64,000 nt of DNA from Alteromonadaceae bacterium XY-R5 (GCA_001660395.1 LXWE01000002.1:1302001-1366000); one strand, 5' to 3'; shown: positions 38,192-47,891, counted from the first letter of the stretch. The notes: generated by a model not told the origin, from the sequence alone. Translations and numbers: made by a program.

Positions 38192-38898
38192 TACAAGGCT
38201 GCCCGTAACTGGGTGATATTGGCTTCGCTTAATCGACCATCTGTAAGCTGGCATACGCGGTCGAGTCGGCATGCCAACTCGATATCATGGGTGACGACGA
38301 CAAAACTGGTTTCCAGTTCGTTCTTCAATTGACGTAATAGCTGATAAATTCCCTCACCGGTTTTATGGTCCAGATTACCTGTAGGTTCATCTGCTAACAC
38401 TAGCTGAGGCTTGGTCACCAAAGCTCTGGCAATCGCAACACGCTGGCGCTCCCCACCGGACAGTGCGCCAGGTCTATGCTTAAGACGCTGCCCCAACCCT
38501 ACTTTTTCCAACATCTCTGCCGCTTGTTGCTTTGCTTTTGCAGGCGCAACTTTGCCAATTAACAACGGCATCGCCACATTTTCTAACGCGGTAAATTCGC
38601 CTAATAAATGATGAAACTGATAAACAAAGCCCAGATTCTGATTACGAAACTGCGCCTGCTGCTTTTCACTATAGGCAAATACATCCTGGCCAGAGAAACA
38701 TACTTTGCCTGATGTAGGGTTATCCAAAGCGCCTAAAATATGCAGCAAGGTACTTTTGCCAGATCCAGAACTCCCAAGAATTGCAACCTGCTCACCTTTT
38801 TTAAGGGAAAAGTTAACGTCAAATAAAACGGGTACCGCATTGCTACCCTCTCGGTATTCTTTACAAACCTGCTCACAGGTCAGCAAGGTGTCTTTCAT
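38191..38898 (-). CDS. lolD: Lipoprotein-releasing ABC transporter ATPase LolD
   Basis: Cytoplasmic ATPase that powers lipoprotein release by the Lol permease. The 235-residue protein has Walker [10 protein letters not shown], the LolD-type Q-loop region with [15 protein letters not shown], signature LSGGERQR, Walker B and D-loop [10 protein letters not shown] and the switch His in VVTHD. It is translationally coupled to the lolE-like gene by a one-base overlap. Confidence 0.96.
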   Translation of the reverse strand: MKDTLLTCEQVCKEYREGSNAVPVLFDVNFSLKKGEQVAILGSSGSGKSTLLHILGALDNPTSGKVCFSGQDVFAYSEKQQAQFRNQNLGFVYQFHHLLGEFTALENVAMPLLIGKVAPAKAKQQAAEMLEKVGLGQRLKHRPGALSGGERQRVAIARALVTKPQLVLADEPTGNLDHKTGEGIYQLLRQLKNELETSFVVVTHDIELACRLDRVCQLTDGRLSEANITQLRAAL

Positions 38899-38989
38899 TC
38901 CGTGTCCCAGTTTTACACTTAATCAGTTTAGATAAGACGTTGATAAATAAATGTCTTTTGCGGGTGCTATGATACGCACAGCGACGTTA

Positions 38990-40042
38990 TTATTCTTTCA
39001 TTTTCTCTAGGATGTGACGCTCACGGCGTTTCCACATCATTTGCGCCAGCTTTTTCATGCTGATGGTTTTATCCTTTTCATCAACAATTTCCACGCCCAG
39101 CACGTTCTCCATTAAATCTTCGAGCGTCAGCACCCCCTCAAGACCTCCGTATTCATCGACGGCCAGCATCATATGTGCACGCTTATCCAGAAAATAGTCG
39201 AAGGTACGCGCAAGGGGTATGCTACTCAGCACTGTCACCATATCCTTGCGATAATCGGCCAGGATTTTGTCATCATTGCCTCTGGCTTTCGCCAGTAACA
39301 AATCAGATTTGAGCACAAAGCCTGTAATTTGTTCCGGGTCATCTTGCTCATAGATAGGTATACGTGAAAACTGCGTTGTGCTGTGTTGATGGAAGAAAGA
39401 ATCGACACTCATGTCCTGAGGCAACGAAAATACTACGGTTCTGTGCGTCATTGCATCTTTCACTTTTGTCGCATCCAGCTTCAGTAAATTCTTTAAGATC
39501 GTTGCCTCATGAAAGGCCAATTGCCCTTCCTGACGAGAAAGCTCGGCCATCGCTGCCATTTCACTGCGGTTTAAGCCTCGTAACGGGCTATCTTCACCAA
39601 AACCTCGCGTCATCCATTGAGACAGTTTCACGAAAGGATAGAGAAAAATTACCAGATAACGCAGAAAATAAGCCACTGCTGGCGCTAACTGTCGCCAGTA
39701 GCTTGCCCCGAGGGTTTTAGGAATAATTTCAGAAAAAATCAAAATCGCTAATGTAAGAAGCGCAGAGATTAATCCCATCCAGGCTTCGCCAAATATTGCG
39801 GTAGCCTGAGCACCGGCGCCGGCTGCTCCCATCGTATGGGCAATGGTATTTAAGGTTAAGATCCCCGAAAGTGGCTGGTTGATATCCTCCGTAAGTTTAC
39901 GTAGCAGCGGACCACTGCCCTTACCCTCAGCTTCGAGTACAGCAATATAAGCGGAAGACACACTGAGCAAAACGGCTTCGGCGACAGAACATAAGAAGGA
40001 AACCCCAAGGGCAAGCACAATATAGAAAATCAGTAATGTCAT
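38990..40042 (-). CDS. CNNM/CorC-type membrane protein with CBS domains
   Basis: A 350-residue inner-membrane protein with a DUF21 (CNNM) domain of about four helices in residues 1-140, then a CBS pair (about 190-320) with TGFVLKSDLLLAK and VDEYGGLEGVLTLEDLMENV. Relatives are linked to magnesium or cobalt efflux and resistance; the older label is hemolysin-like. It lacks the CorC_HlyC domain that often follows. The start MTLLIFYIVLAL at 40042 puts the first helix at the N-terminus; a longer frame starts at 40090. Confidence 0.88.
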   Translation of the reverse strand: MTLLIFYIVLALGVSFLCSVAEAVLLSVSSAYIAVLEAEGKGSGPLLRKLTEDINQPLSGILTLNTIAHTMGAAGAGAQATAIFGEAWMGLISALLTLAILIFSEIIPKTLGASYWRQLAPAVAYFLRYLVIFLYPFVKLSQWMTRGFGEDSPLRGLNRSEMAAMAELSRQEGQLAFHEATILKNLLKLDATKVKDAMTHRTVVFSLPQDMSVDSFFHQHSTTQFSRIPIYEQDDPEQITGFVLKSDLLLAKARGNDDKILADYRKDMVTVLSSIPLARTFDYFLDKRAHMMLAVDEYGGLEGVLTLEDLMENVLGVEIVDEKDKTISMKKLAQMMWKRRERHILEKMKE

Positions 40043-40253
40043 AAGTCTTGTAGCTGATAGAAATAAATACGGCCGTGATGCAATTGGCAATCACAGCCGC
40101 CTTTAGATGAATGTATCAGGTTACCAGCAACTTTTCACATCTTCGTGCCAGATATTGCTATTATTTTTACCTGTCTTCATTCGTAAAGTTTCAAACTATC
40201 AACCTGTTACAACTAACAAAGATCGGCGTAGGATCTCTATGAGCTCCCTACCG

Positions 40254-41927
40254 TCAAAACACCATGGCTTTACCCCTGCCACTGCTTTCAGACCCTGCTT
40301 GCAATTGACCATCTTTTTCCAGGATGACATGCATATCGCCAAAATGACGTTTATCCATTTTGTACCCAAGTTGTTCCAATGTCTGCACTGTTTGCTCTGG
40401 CAATCCATCATGGTAACGAATGGTATCTTTTGGCCATAACTGATGATGGAAGCGGGGTGTATCCACAACCTCCTGGGCTGATAATCCAAATTCCAGCGCA
40501 TTCAAAATCGATAAATACACAGAGCTGATGATAGTCGTGCCGCCTGGCGATCCCGTGACCATTTTCACTTTGCCGTTCTCTAACACGATGGTCGGAGTCA
40601 TCGAAGATAGCATGCGCTTTTGAGGCTGAATTTCATTTGCTACGCCCCCCATGGCGCCAAACACATTCGCCACCCCGGGTTTTGCACTGAAATCATCCAT
40701 TTCGTCATTGAGTAAAAAGCCCGCTCCTTCAACGACAACACTGCTGCCGAAGCCTAAATTAATCGTGGTGGTATTCGACACTGCATTTCCCCATTTATCA
40801 ACGACAGAAAAATGGGTCGTTTCTTCACTTTCATGCAGCCCTGGCGCTACCTGATCCGTTGCAGATATGGCGTTAGGATTAACCTCGGCCGCACGTTTAA
40901 CCAGATAATCGGGATCGAGTAACTGTGCTTTTGGCACATCATAAAAGTCTGGATCCCCCAGATATTCGGCACGATCTGCGAACACACGCTTACCTATTTC
41001 AGATAAAAGATGCACATACTGTGACGAGTTTAACGTAGGCGCAGGAGACGGTTTGACCAAATCATACATCTTCAGCCACTGAATAATCGCAATACCACCA
41101 GAGCTGGGTGGCGCCGCCGTCACGAGTTCATAGCCACGCCAGGTTTCCTGAAGTGGTTTGCGACTTACTGCCTGATACGCATCAAGATCTTTATGCGTGA
41201 TAAGTCCGCCATGGCTTAGCATAAATTCAGTGATAATATCGGCAGTTTTTCCCTGATAAAAACCTTCACGGCCCTGATCTCGGATGCGTTTTAACGTTGC
41301 AGCCAGTTCTGGTTGTACAAATAAATCACCGGTTTTTGCATGATCAAAGAACTTGGCGAAATTAACCTCAATGGCCTTTTCTTTTAAACGTTTACTGTGC
41401 GACGCTATATAGTCCGCCAGTTTCGCAGGCATAACAAAACCACGTTCAGCCAAATCAACCGCAGGTTGTACCAAACGGGCCCAGGGTAACGAACCATACT
41501 TCTGGTGGGCCAGCCACATTCCCGCAACCGTTCCAGGAACACCACTCGCCAAAGGGCCGAACAAGGAACGGTTGGCTATCACTTCGCCATTTTCATCCAA
41601 ATACATATCACGATGTGCCGCTAGCGGCGCCTTCTCGCGGTAATCGATAAAGTCGCTTTGACCATCTTTAAGTACCAGCATAAATCCACCGCCGCCCAGG
41701 TTTCCCGCTTCAGGCAAGGTAACAGCTAGGACAAACTGCGCAGTAATCGCCGCATCGATGGCATTTCCGCCATCTTCAAGCACTTCTTTTGCTGCCAGTG
41801 CACTAAACGCATCGGGCATAGAGACCGCACTTTGCGAAGATGCATGCACTGACTGAACCGTCAGGCCCAAGACCACTATCAGCCAATTCGACCATCGTAC
41901 TAACTTGATGGGAAAGCAAACGTTCAT
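40254..41927 (-). CDS. ggt: Gamma-glutamyltransferase
   Basis: Periplasmic Ntn-hydrolase that removes or transfers the gamma-glutamyl group of glutathione and similar peptides. The 557-residue precursor has a signal peptide (about 1-29, ending VHASS), GNLGGGGFMLV with the catalytic-pocket glycines, and the self-cleavage site before Thr 370 in EETTHFSVVDKWGNAVS, which becomes the N-terminal nucleophile. PPSSGGIAI and LLNDEMDDF are also family motifs. AAGGA lies before the ATG. A 49-residue membrane ORF lies 38 bp upstream on the same strand. Confidence 0.96.
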   Translation of the reverse strand: MNVCFPIKLVRWSNWLIVVLGLTVQSVHASSQSAVSMPDAFSALAAKEVLEDGGNAIDAAITAQFVLAVTLPEAGNLGGGGFMLVLKDGQSDFIDYREKAPLAAHRDMYLDENGEVIANRSLFGPLASGVPGTVAGMWLAHQKYGSLPWARLVQPAVDLAERGFVMPAKLADYIASHSKRLKEKAIEVNFAKFFDHAKTGDLFVQPELAATLKRIRDQGREGFYQGKTADIITEFMLSHGGLITHKDLDAYQAVSRKPLQETWRGYELVTAAPPSSGGIAIIQWLKMYDLVKPSPAPTLNSSQYVHLLSEIGKRVFADRAEYLGDPDFYDVPKAQLLDPDYLVKRAAEVNPNAISATDQVAPGLHESEETTHFSVVDKWGNAVSNTTTINLGFGSSVVVEGAGFLLNDEMDDFSAKPGVANVFGAMGGVANEIQPQKRMLSSMTPTIVLENGKVKMVTGSPGGTTIISSVYLSILNALEFGLSAQEVVDTPRFHHQLWPKDTIRYHDGLPEQTVQTLEQLGYKMDKRHFGDMHVILEKDGQLQAGSESSGRGKAMVF

Positions 41928-41965
41928 GAGGATTCCTTCTTGTTGTAATTATTAAATGTCCTTTA

Positions 41966-42115
41966 TTAGCCAAACTTAGCTTGGTCATCAAAAGACAAGG
42001 TAGACAAAACGATAACTACCGTTACCAGTATCCAAATAAGTTGTGCAATTACCAGCCCAAGTGGATAAACCGCAGCCAATTCACGATAAAAATATAACCA
42101 ATCCAATTCAGCCAT
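41966..42115 (-). CDS. Small single-pass membrane protein candidate
   Basis: A 49-residue ORF, too short for routine gene finding. It encodes a short polar N-terminus (MAELDWLYFYREL), one strongly hydrophobic stretch of about 22 residues (GLVIAQLIWILVTVVIVLST) and a charged tail (FDDQAKFG). It lies 38 bp before ggt on the same strand in a 374-bp gap that is otherwise empty, so it could be cotranscribed with ggt. The ribosome site (TTGAG) is weak, which lowers confidence. No homologue is recognised by eye. Confidence 0.5.
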   Translation of the reverse strand: MAELDWLYFYRELAAVYPLGLVIAQLIWILVTVVIVLSTLSFDDQAKFG

Positions 42116-42301
42116 CGCTCAAAATAAAAATATTCTTGATTAAGTTAATTAGCCGTTTCAGGCAGAAATGTCTGATAAAAATGACAAAAACATCCATATC
42201 CTTACACCCACTTAAAACAATTTCCTTATTTTTACGTTTTGCAAGTCAGATTATAAAAACACCTGACATCAACTGTTCGTTTTGATTTACACTAGCGCGA
42301 A

Positions 42302-43609
42302 ATGCGTTGTACAAATGATGGAAAAATAGAAGTGGAAACCAGCCTTACGACCCCAAACAGCGGAGCATTAACGAAATTGCGTCAGCTAATCCAGTTGCTT
42401 GGGCCGGGAATACTCATGGCGACAGCCGCGATCGGGGGTAGCCATTTGGTTGCGTCAACACAGGCTGGAGCGCAATTTGGCTGGCAACTCGCGATTCTCA
42501 TTTTCCTGGTCAACGTACTGAAGTATCCATTTTTTCGTGCAGGCGTCAGTTACACCATCAGCACTCGCCAAACACTACAGGAAGGCTATGCGCAACTCGG
42601 TAAAGGGTACTTGCTCACCAGCTTTGTGCTTAATCTGGTCGCGGCTGTAGTCAATGCGGCAGCATTGCTGATGTTTGCCGCCAGCCTGCTTGGTTATTTC
42701 ATGCCTGTCACGCTATCTATTCAGGTACTGGCTTTGATCGTCCTGGCAGCAAGTCTGCTGATTTTAATTGCAGGGCATTTTGCAGCGCTGAACAACGTCG
42801 CCAAACTGATCATGGCGGTATTGGTAGTTGCAACGCTTACTGCGACTGTACTGGCCTGGCAACAGGGTCCTGTCGCACCAGCAGACTATGTATCGCCCTC
42901 ACCCTGGACCTTTGCCACTATTGGCTTCTTAGTGGTCACAATGGGCTGGATGCCCGCACCGATTGAAATTTCGGGCATCACGTCATTGTGGCTAAAACAA
43001 CAATGTCATCAGCAACAAGTGACCCCAAAGTCTGCTCTATTCGACTTTAACCTGGGATATTTCACTACCATGATTCTGGCGCTGGTATTTTTGGCCCTGG
43101 GTGCATTGGTGTTGCACGGCAATGGCCAAACACTGGCAACAGGAGGAATCGGTTTCTCACAACAGTTAGTTAATTTGTACGCCTCAACCATGGGAGAATG
43201 GTCGCGTTACTTAATGGCGCTGATTGCGTTTCTTTGTATCTTTGGTTCTGCCATCACTGTGTACGACGGCTATTCCCGAGCGCTTGCTGAGAGCTTTTCG
43301 CTACTGCGTGGTCAGTCATCACAAGTACCCGAAAACGTTTTTGTGCGCTGGTTAATCATTGTTGCCGTGGTGAGCTTCGGGATTGTACTGTTTTTTAAAT
43401 CAGCCTTACTGGCGATGCTAAGCTTTGCCATGACACTGGCCTTTATTACCACGCCAATGTTTGCCTGGCTCAATCACAAACTCGTCAAAAGTGGCAATAT
43501 CAAACCCGAACTACAAGGCGGAGTTGGCCTGTCTGTGCTGACCTATGCTGGATTAGTTTATCTGTTTGGCTTTTTGGCCGTCTTTATTGCCTGGAAATGG
43601 ATCCTCTAA
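42302..43609 (+). CDS. NRAMP-family transporter, atypical metal site
   Basis: A 435-residue inner-membrane protein with about 11 helices and the NRAMP (SLC11) order of segments. In TM1 the usual metal-binding DPGN is replaced by IGGSH (in GPGILMATAAIGGSHLV), and in TM6 the MPH motif reads MPAPIE. It therefore belongs to the NRAMP-related branch whose substrates are not the classical Mn/Fe. A GTG at 42332 is an alternative start without the charged leader; neither start has a clear ribosome site. It stands alone, with a shared terminator downstream. Confidence 0.85.
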   Translation: MRCTNDGKIEVETSLTTPNSGALTKLRQLIQLLGPGILMATAAIGGSHLVASTQAGAQFGWQLAILIFLVNVLKYPFFRAGVSYTISTRQTLQEGYAQLGKGYLLTSFVLNLVAAVVNAAALLMFAASLLGYFMPVTLSIQVLALIVLAASLLILIAGHFAALNNVAKLIMAVLVVATLTATVLAWQQGPVAPADYVSPSPWTFATIGFLVVTMGWMPAPIEISGITSLWLKQQCHQQQVTPKSALFDFNLGYFTTMILALVFLALGALVLHGNGQTLATGGIGFSQQLVNLYASTMGEWSRYLMALIAFLCIFGSAITVYDGYSRALAESFSLLRGQSSQVPENVFVRWLIIVAVVSFGIVLFFKSALLAMLSFAMTLAFITTPMFAWLNHKLVKSGNIKPELQGGVGLSVLTYAGLVYLFGFLAVFIAWKWIL

Positions 43610-43611
43610 CC

Positions 43612-43640
43612 AAAAAAAGCAGGCTCCGGCCTGCTTTTTT
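43612..43640. terminator. Bidirectional terminator after the NRAMP gene
   Basis: Stem AAAAAAGCAGGC / GCCTGCTTTTTT with a TCCG loop between two convergent genes. Confidence 0.93.
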
Positions 43641-43662
43641 ATCCTTGAATCATGCTGGTAAC

Positions 43663-45039
43663 TTAAATCATCACTAAACTGGCAACCACATAAGCAATAA
43701 AGGTCAGTACTCCGCCCACCAAGGCATACGGGATTTGAGTTCTAACGTGAGTCAGAATATCACAGCCAGACGCTATAGAAGACACGGCAGTGGTATCTGA
43801 AATCGGTGAACAATGATCCCCAAACACGCCGCCGCCGAGTATTGCCGCAATCACCAAGGACGGTGGTAAACCCAATGACTGTATCAACGGCACACCAATC
43901 GGGATAAGGATAGCGAACGTTCCCCAGGAGGTACCGGTAGTAAACGACATAATGGCACCGGCCACGAACAACATCGGTACCACCATCCACAAGGGCAAAT
44001 AATCCCCTACAAGACCCGCTACAAACACACCGGTTCCCAGTTCTTTTAAACTCGCACCCAGTGCCATAGACAGCAAAACGATACTGACAAGCGGCAGGAG
44101 TTCCCCCATCCCCTTAAAGCCAATATCCACCAACTGCTGATGCGAAAACTGCTTTGAGCTGCTCATTAATACATACGATACCAGGCAAGCCAGCAAGGTC
44201 GCATAAAGCACAGATTTGCTACCGCTGCCTTGCGTAAGATCACCATTCCCGGTCCACAGCATAAAGCCCACCATACTTAAGATCAGGGTTGCCAATGGCA
44301 CCAGCATAAAACGCGCTTTCGTCTCAGGCAGCTGTTCCTGGGGCAGATCAATCTCATGACTTAATAACTGCTCTTCCTGCTTCATCGGGCCATGCACCTT
44401 GTCGGCGATAATGGTATAAAGCACTAACCCCAACGCGATAAGCGCATAAAAATTAAGTGGCACCGTTCCAAGCAAGACAGAGACGGCTGTATCGGGCAAG
44501 TCATAGCCACTTAACAACCCAAGCACATACGCTCCCCAGCCATTTAGCAGAATCAGGATACATACAGGCGCGCTTGTGCTGTCGATGATGTATGCCAGCC
44601 GCGCACGGCTCATCTTAAATTTATCAAACAAACCTCGGGACAAAATGCCCGCCGTCAGTACACTTAAATTAGATTCAATGAAAATAACGATGCCGGAGAA
44701 AAACGTAAGCATGCCTACCTGACGCCGACTTTTCGCGATCCCCTTATTGATCAGCATAGATACCGTTGCTCTTACGCCACCAGAATCTCGCAGATACGCC
44801 AGTAAGGCTCCAATAATTACGCTGAACATGATAATCCTGGCATTGCCGCCATCAGATATCACCGCGACAATGCGTTCAATGCTGTTAATTGAGCCTTCAA
44901 ATAAAATGGATTGATCGTGCTGAACAGCCAATAGAAATTCTGAAGAGAAGATGGCGAGCAACAGCGCCAGAATTACCTCTTTGCGCCAAAACACCACCAC
45001 GATGGCAATAAGAGGCGGCAGTACCGAGTACCAATGCAT
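43663..45039 (-). CDS. NhaC-family transporter (Na+/H+ antiporter superfamily)
   Basis: A 458-residue inner-membrane protein with about 11 helices. The motifs FIESNLSVLTAG, TGTSWGTFAILIPIGVP and GGGVFGDHCSPISDTT are those of NhaC-like proteins, and this is a more distant member than the one at 2245. It lies 115 bp after the fused amidase/YfeW-like gene on the same strand with no clear terminator between, so it may be cotranscribed and could carry a cell-wall-derived compound; that is inference only. AAGGG is correctly spaced before the ATG. Confidence 0.85.
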   Translation of the reverse strand: MHWYSVLPPLIAIVVVFWRKEVILALLLAIFSSEFLLAVQHDQSILFEGSINSIERIVAVISDGGNARIIMFSVIIGALLAYLRDSGGVRATVSMLINKGIAKSRRQVGMLTFFSGIVIFIESNLSVLTAGILSRGLFDKFKMSRARLAYIIDSTSAPVCILILLNGWGAYVLGLLSGYDLPDTAVSVLLGTVPLNFYALIALGLVLYTIIADKVHGPMKQEEQLLSHEIDLPQEQLPETKARFMLVPLATLILSMVGFMLWTGNGDLTQGSGSKSVLYATLLACLVSYVLMSSSKQFSHQQLVDIGFKGMGELLPLVSIVLLSMALGASLKELGTGVFVAGLVGDYLPLWMVVPMLFVAGAIMSFTTGTSWGTFAILIPIGVPLIQSLGLPPSLVIAAILGGGVFGDHCSPISDTTAVSSIASGCDILTHVRTQIPYALVGGVLTFIAYVVASLVMI

Positions 45040-45154
45040 AGCATACCCTTGTTGTTATTGTCGTTTTCATCATTATCGTTATTGACGCGGCATGCTAGGC
45101 CCACCTCGTCCTGACTGAGTATTTTCCCTGACGTATAAGCGAATTACCAGAAAT

Positions 45155-47671
45155 TCAGTGTTTTTCCGACTTTGGTGTTATTAATGCTTCATAAATCAGG
45201 CTAATAACACTGCCATATTTTCCGGTTTCAAAGGATTTTCCAGTGAAGAAGGCGTCCTCGTCTTCACCTTCAATTTTACTGTGGCGAACATTAGTCAATA
45301 ACACTATCCCCAGATTATAAGCCGGATCAATCAGGGTAAGTGTCCCTGTCCAGCCGGTGTGACCATAAGCCTGCGGACTAGCGTATGGACCAAACAGCCA
45401 GCTTTGTCCACCATTACCAGCCCGTCGCCACCCGAGACCAAAACTTTCATCATAATAATTGGGACGTGTAAACTGGTCGAGTACGTCGGGACGAAAGACC
45501 TGCTCGCTGCCATATCCCCCCCGGTTAAGGAGTACCTGTACCAACACCCCTAAATCAGCTGCATCAGCAAATAGTCCAGCATGACCCGATACGCCGCCCA
45601 TGGAATAGAATGCTTTTTCATCATGCACTTGCCCCTGTATAGGAGTACGACGAATATTCGGAAACTCGACTCGTCCGCCTCGACTGTTGCCATCAATTTC
45701 AGTCGCCGCAAATTCAGATGTAAAACGGCCCTTAAGCAGCGGATTAAACTCTATATTATTCACGCCTAAAGGCGCATAAATCTCTGATTCAACATAGTTA
45801 TCCAGCGCTTGTCCGGTGACGGCTTCAACCAATAGGCCCAGTAACATATAGTCAATATCACTGTAGCGAGGGTTTCCCTGTGTTGGCTGAGTAAAAGGTA
45901 CAGCATGAAGCAATAATTGTGTGGTTTGTGCTTTATTCTGTGAAAAGAATGCCTCTCCAAACTGATTATCCGGGCGATAGAAATACACATCCGCAGGATA
46001 GCCCGCACTATGGGATAAAAGATCGGCAATGGTGCGAGTCTCGCGTCCGCCACCACGATATTCAGGCAAATAATCGGTGACGGGGTCATCTAGCTGAATT
46101 TTGCCTTCGCTGACGAGCTTCATCAATGCAAGATTAGTTGCGAACATCTTGGTATTTGATGCCAAATCAAACATGGTATCTTTTCGCATGGGTACCGGAT
46201 GTGTCAGTAATACGCCCTGCTCATTGTATTTTCGCGCATAACCATATGCAGAATGCTTAATGACACGACCATCTTTTACCACCAGCAATACCGCGCCAGG
46301 GAATCCCTTGGCGACTTCGGCATTAATCAGCGCGTCAACCAGACCAAATCGCTGGTCACTGTCGTCAACGTTTTTCCTGATTAATTGAGGATAATCAATC
46401 CGGATGTTCAACCGCCCTGTTGCAGGTTGAATATCTGTTATCGCCAAATGATTAATGCCATTGCGTGTCAACCCCGCAATAGAGAGATATTGACCCTGAT
46501 ATGGATTGAATTTGTGTTGTTTAATAGACTGCCCGTTGGTCTGAATATCCGCAAAAATGGGGGCTTCGTCGGCACTTATCATTCCCTCAACATATATGCG
46601 CCCCTGCCCGGCATAACCATGAAAATTCAAACGCTGGTTAACCAGTGTACGTTCACTTTGCTGCGCGTCAGGAAACGGGAATTCCTGGCTAAGTTGTCCG
46701 GTAGTTTGCTGAATGTTGCTGTTTGCCACAGAAACCGCCAGATATTGTTGCCAAATGTCCTCTGCGTGTTCAGGAAAGTACTTCTCCAGTAAAGCCATCA
46801 ATGTTGCCTGCGTGCGTGCATCAGCTAATTCAGTGACCTGCCATGGCAAAAAATGCATTTGAAATGCCCGCACAGCCGCCTGGGTAACGCTATCGATTCG
46901 ACCCGATTGTGCAACATCGTAACCATAACGATGCAGGGCTTGTTGCAGTAATTCCGTGCTTAGTGGGTGCAGCTGTAACTGTGTGTAATAGCGTATGACG
47001 GTATCGTTATCGTACCAGGCACCAATACCAGCCTGATAGAGAGCATACCAGGGGAACCTTGGACCAGGGTCAAGCTTGCGCGTTGGAGCAATATCACTGT
47101 GCCCAACGATCCGCGTGGCATTAATACCCGGATGTCGCTGCAATATTTGCTTTATCAAGGTTACCAGCACTTTGATTTGCTCGGGATCATAATCCGGATA
47201 CTGACAAAGTGGTCCTAAACGCACCGAATGTAGCTCGGATTCGTCAGTCGATGAAAGTATCGGCATTGAACAATGGGCCTGATTTACCAGTTCAATGCCA
47301 ATAGACGCCAAATTTAAATTATCTCGGCCTTGCCAATAGCTTTTCCCGGCGTGCCATGCTGCATTAGATTCCTCAACCAGACTGACTGGCGTAACATGAG
47401 ACGCGGTATAGGATGAATCAAAGCGACTGGGGATCAGGTAATGTGCACTGGCATTTGGCGCCTGTGTAAAGCTATCGAGACTTTGCTGGTAATTATCTGC
47501 GGTGTAATGCAGTACCAAATATTGCACCCTGGGACTGTAGTTTTTTGATGGTAATACCCGTGCACTTTGATAACTGCAACCGACCAATAACAGCAAAGTC
47601 AACAAACAACCGCTAATACGTAATGTGAAAATAATCGTATTCTCCTTAGGCTCGAATGGTATCTGCTGCAT
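45155..47671 (-). CDS. Fused peptidoglycan amidase (AmiD-like) and YfeW/PBP4B-like serine hydrolase lipoprotein
   Basis: An 838-residue predicted lipoprotein (lipobox LLVGC, Cys 32). Residues about 48-210 form an N-acetylmuramoyl-L-alanine amidase_2 domain with zinc ligands H55 and H191 and the E127/D201 region. Residues about 235-300 are a peptidoglycan-binding domain, the AmiD layout. Residues about 440-838 are a class C beta-lactamase-like domain with S505-NTK, YSD 603-605 and HTG 771-773, very similar to E. coli YfeW (ASNTKM, VSGHAGLF and YGHTGWTGTLT are shared). In E. coli yfeW lies in the MurR-controlled murQP operon; here a MurR-type gene is divergent. The ATG at 47671 has AGGGA six bases upstream. 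Confidence 0.92.
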   Translation of the reverse strand: MQQIPFEPKENTIIFTLRISGCLLTLLLLVGCSYQSARVLPSKNYSPRVQYLVLHYTADNYQQSLDSFTQAPNASAHYLIPSRFDSSYTASHVTPVSLVEESNAAWHAGKSYWQGRDNLNLASIGIELVNQAHCSMPILSSTDESELHSVRLGPLCQYPDYDPEQIKVLVTLIKQILQRHPGINATRIVGHSDIAPTRKLDPGPRFPWYALYQAGIGAWYDNDTVIRYYTQLQLHPLSTELLQQALHRYGYDVAQSGRIDSVTQAAVRAFQMHFLPWQVTELADARTQATLMALLEKYFPEHAEDIWQQYLAVSVANSNIQQTTGQLSQEFPFPDAQQSERTLVNQRLNFHGYAGQGRIYVEGMISADEAPIFADIQTNGQSIKQHKFNPYQGQYLSIAGLTRNGINHLAITDIQPATGRLNIRIDYPQLIRKNVDDSDQRFGLVDALINAEVAKGFPGAVLLVVKDGRVIKHSAYGYARKYNEQGVLLTHPVPMRKDTMFDLASNTKMFATNLALMKLVSEGKIQLDDPVTDYLPEYRGGGRETRTIADLLSHSAGYPADVYFYRPDNQFGEAFFSQNKAQTTQLLLHAVPFTQPTQGNPRYSDIDYMLLGLLVEAVTGQALDNYVESEIYAPLGVNNIEFNPLLKGRFTSEFAATEIDGNSRGGRVEFPNIRRTPIQGQVHDEKAFYSMGGVSGHAGLFADAADLGVLVQVLLNRGGYGSEQVFRPDVLDQFTRPNYYDESFGLGWRRAGNGGQSWLFGPYASPQAYGHTGWTGTLTLIDPAYNLGIVLLTNVRHSKIEGEDEDAFFTGKSFETGKYGSVISLIYEALITPKSEKH

Positions 47672-47891
47672 TCTATTCCCTGCCCATGACTAACACCTTG
47701 GGTAAAGTCAGTCTTTGTTGCAGATACTTACAATAAAAGCTTTTGAAAAGCCCTTGCTTTTATCGGCATTTTTAGTCATTTTGACGCGTATCAGGAGAGT
47801 AGCAAGATAATTAGCTAAATCATTGTCTTTTGTTAGCCGGATTGAAGCGCTACAAATTTCAGTTCTAATTTAGTTAATTTTAATCAGTAAA

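Noticed and set aside
38192-38272. Longer start for the lolE-like permease inside lolD
   Set aside because: It would overlap lolD by 81 bp, whereas the ATG at 38191 is coupled to the lolD stop and matches the LolE N-terminus.
40090-40110. Near-palindrome GTGATGCAATTGGCAATCAC before the CBS-domain gene
   Set aside because: It is imperfect, lacks a T-run for a terminator, and matches no known operator.
45060-45085. Fur-box-like sequence (TCATCATTATCG) upstream of the NhaC-type gene
   Set aside because: Only one half resembles the 19-bp consensus, and the gene has no iron connection.
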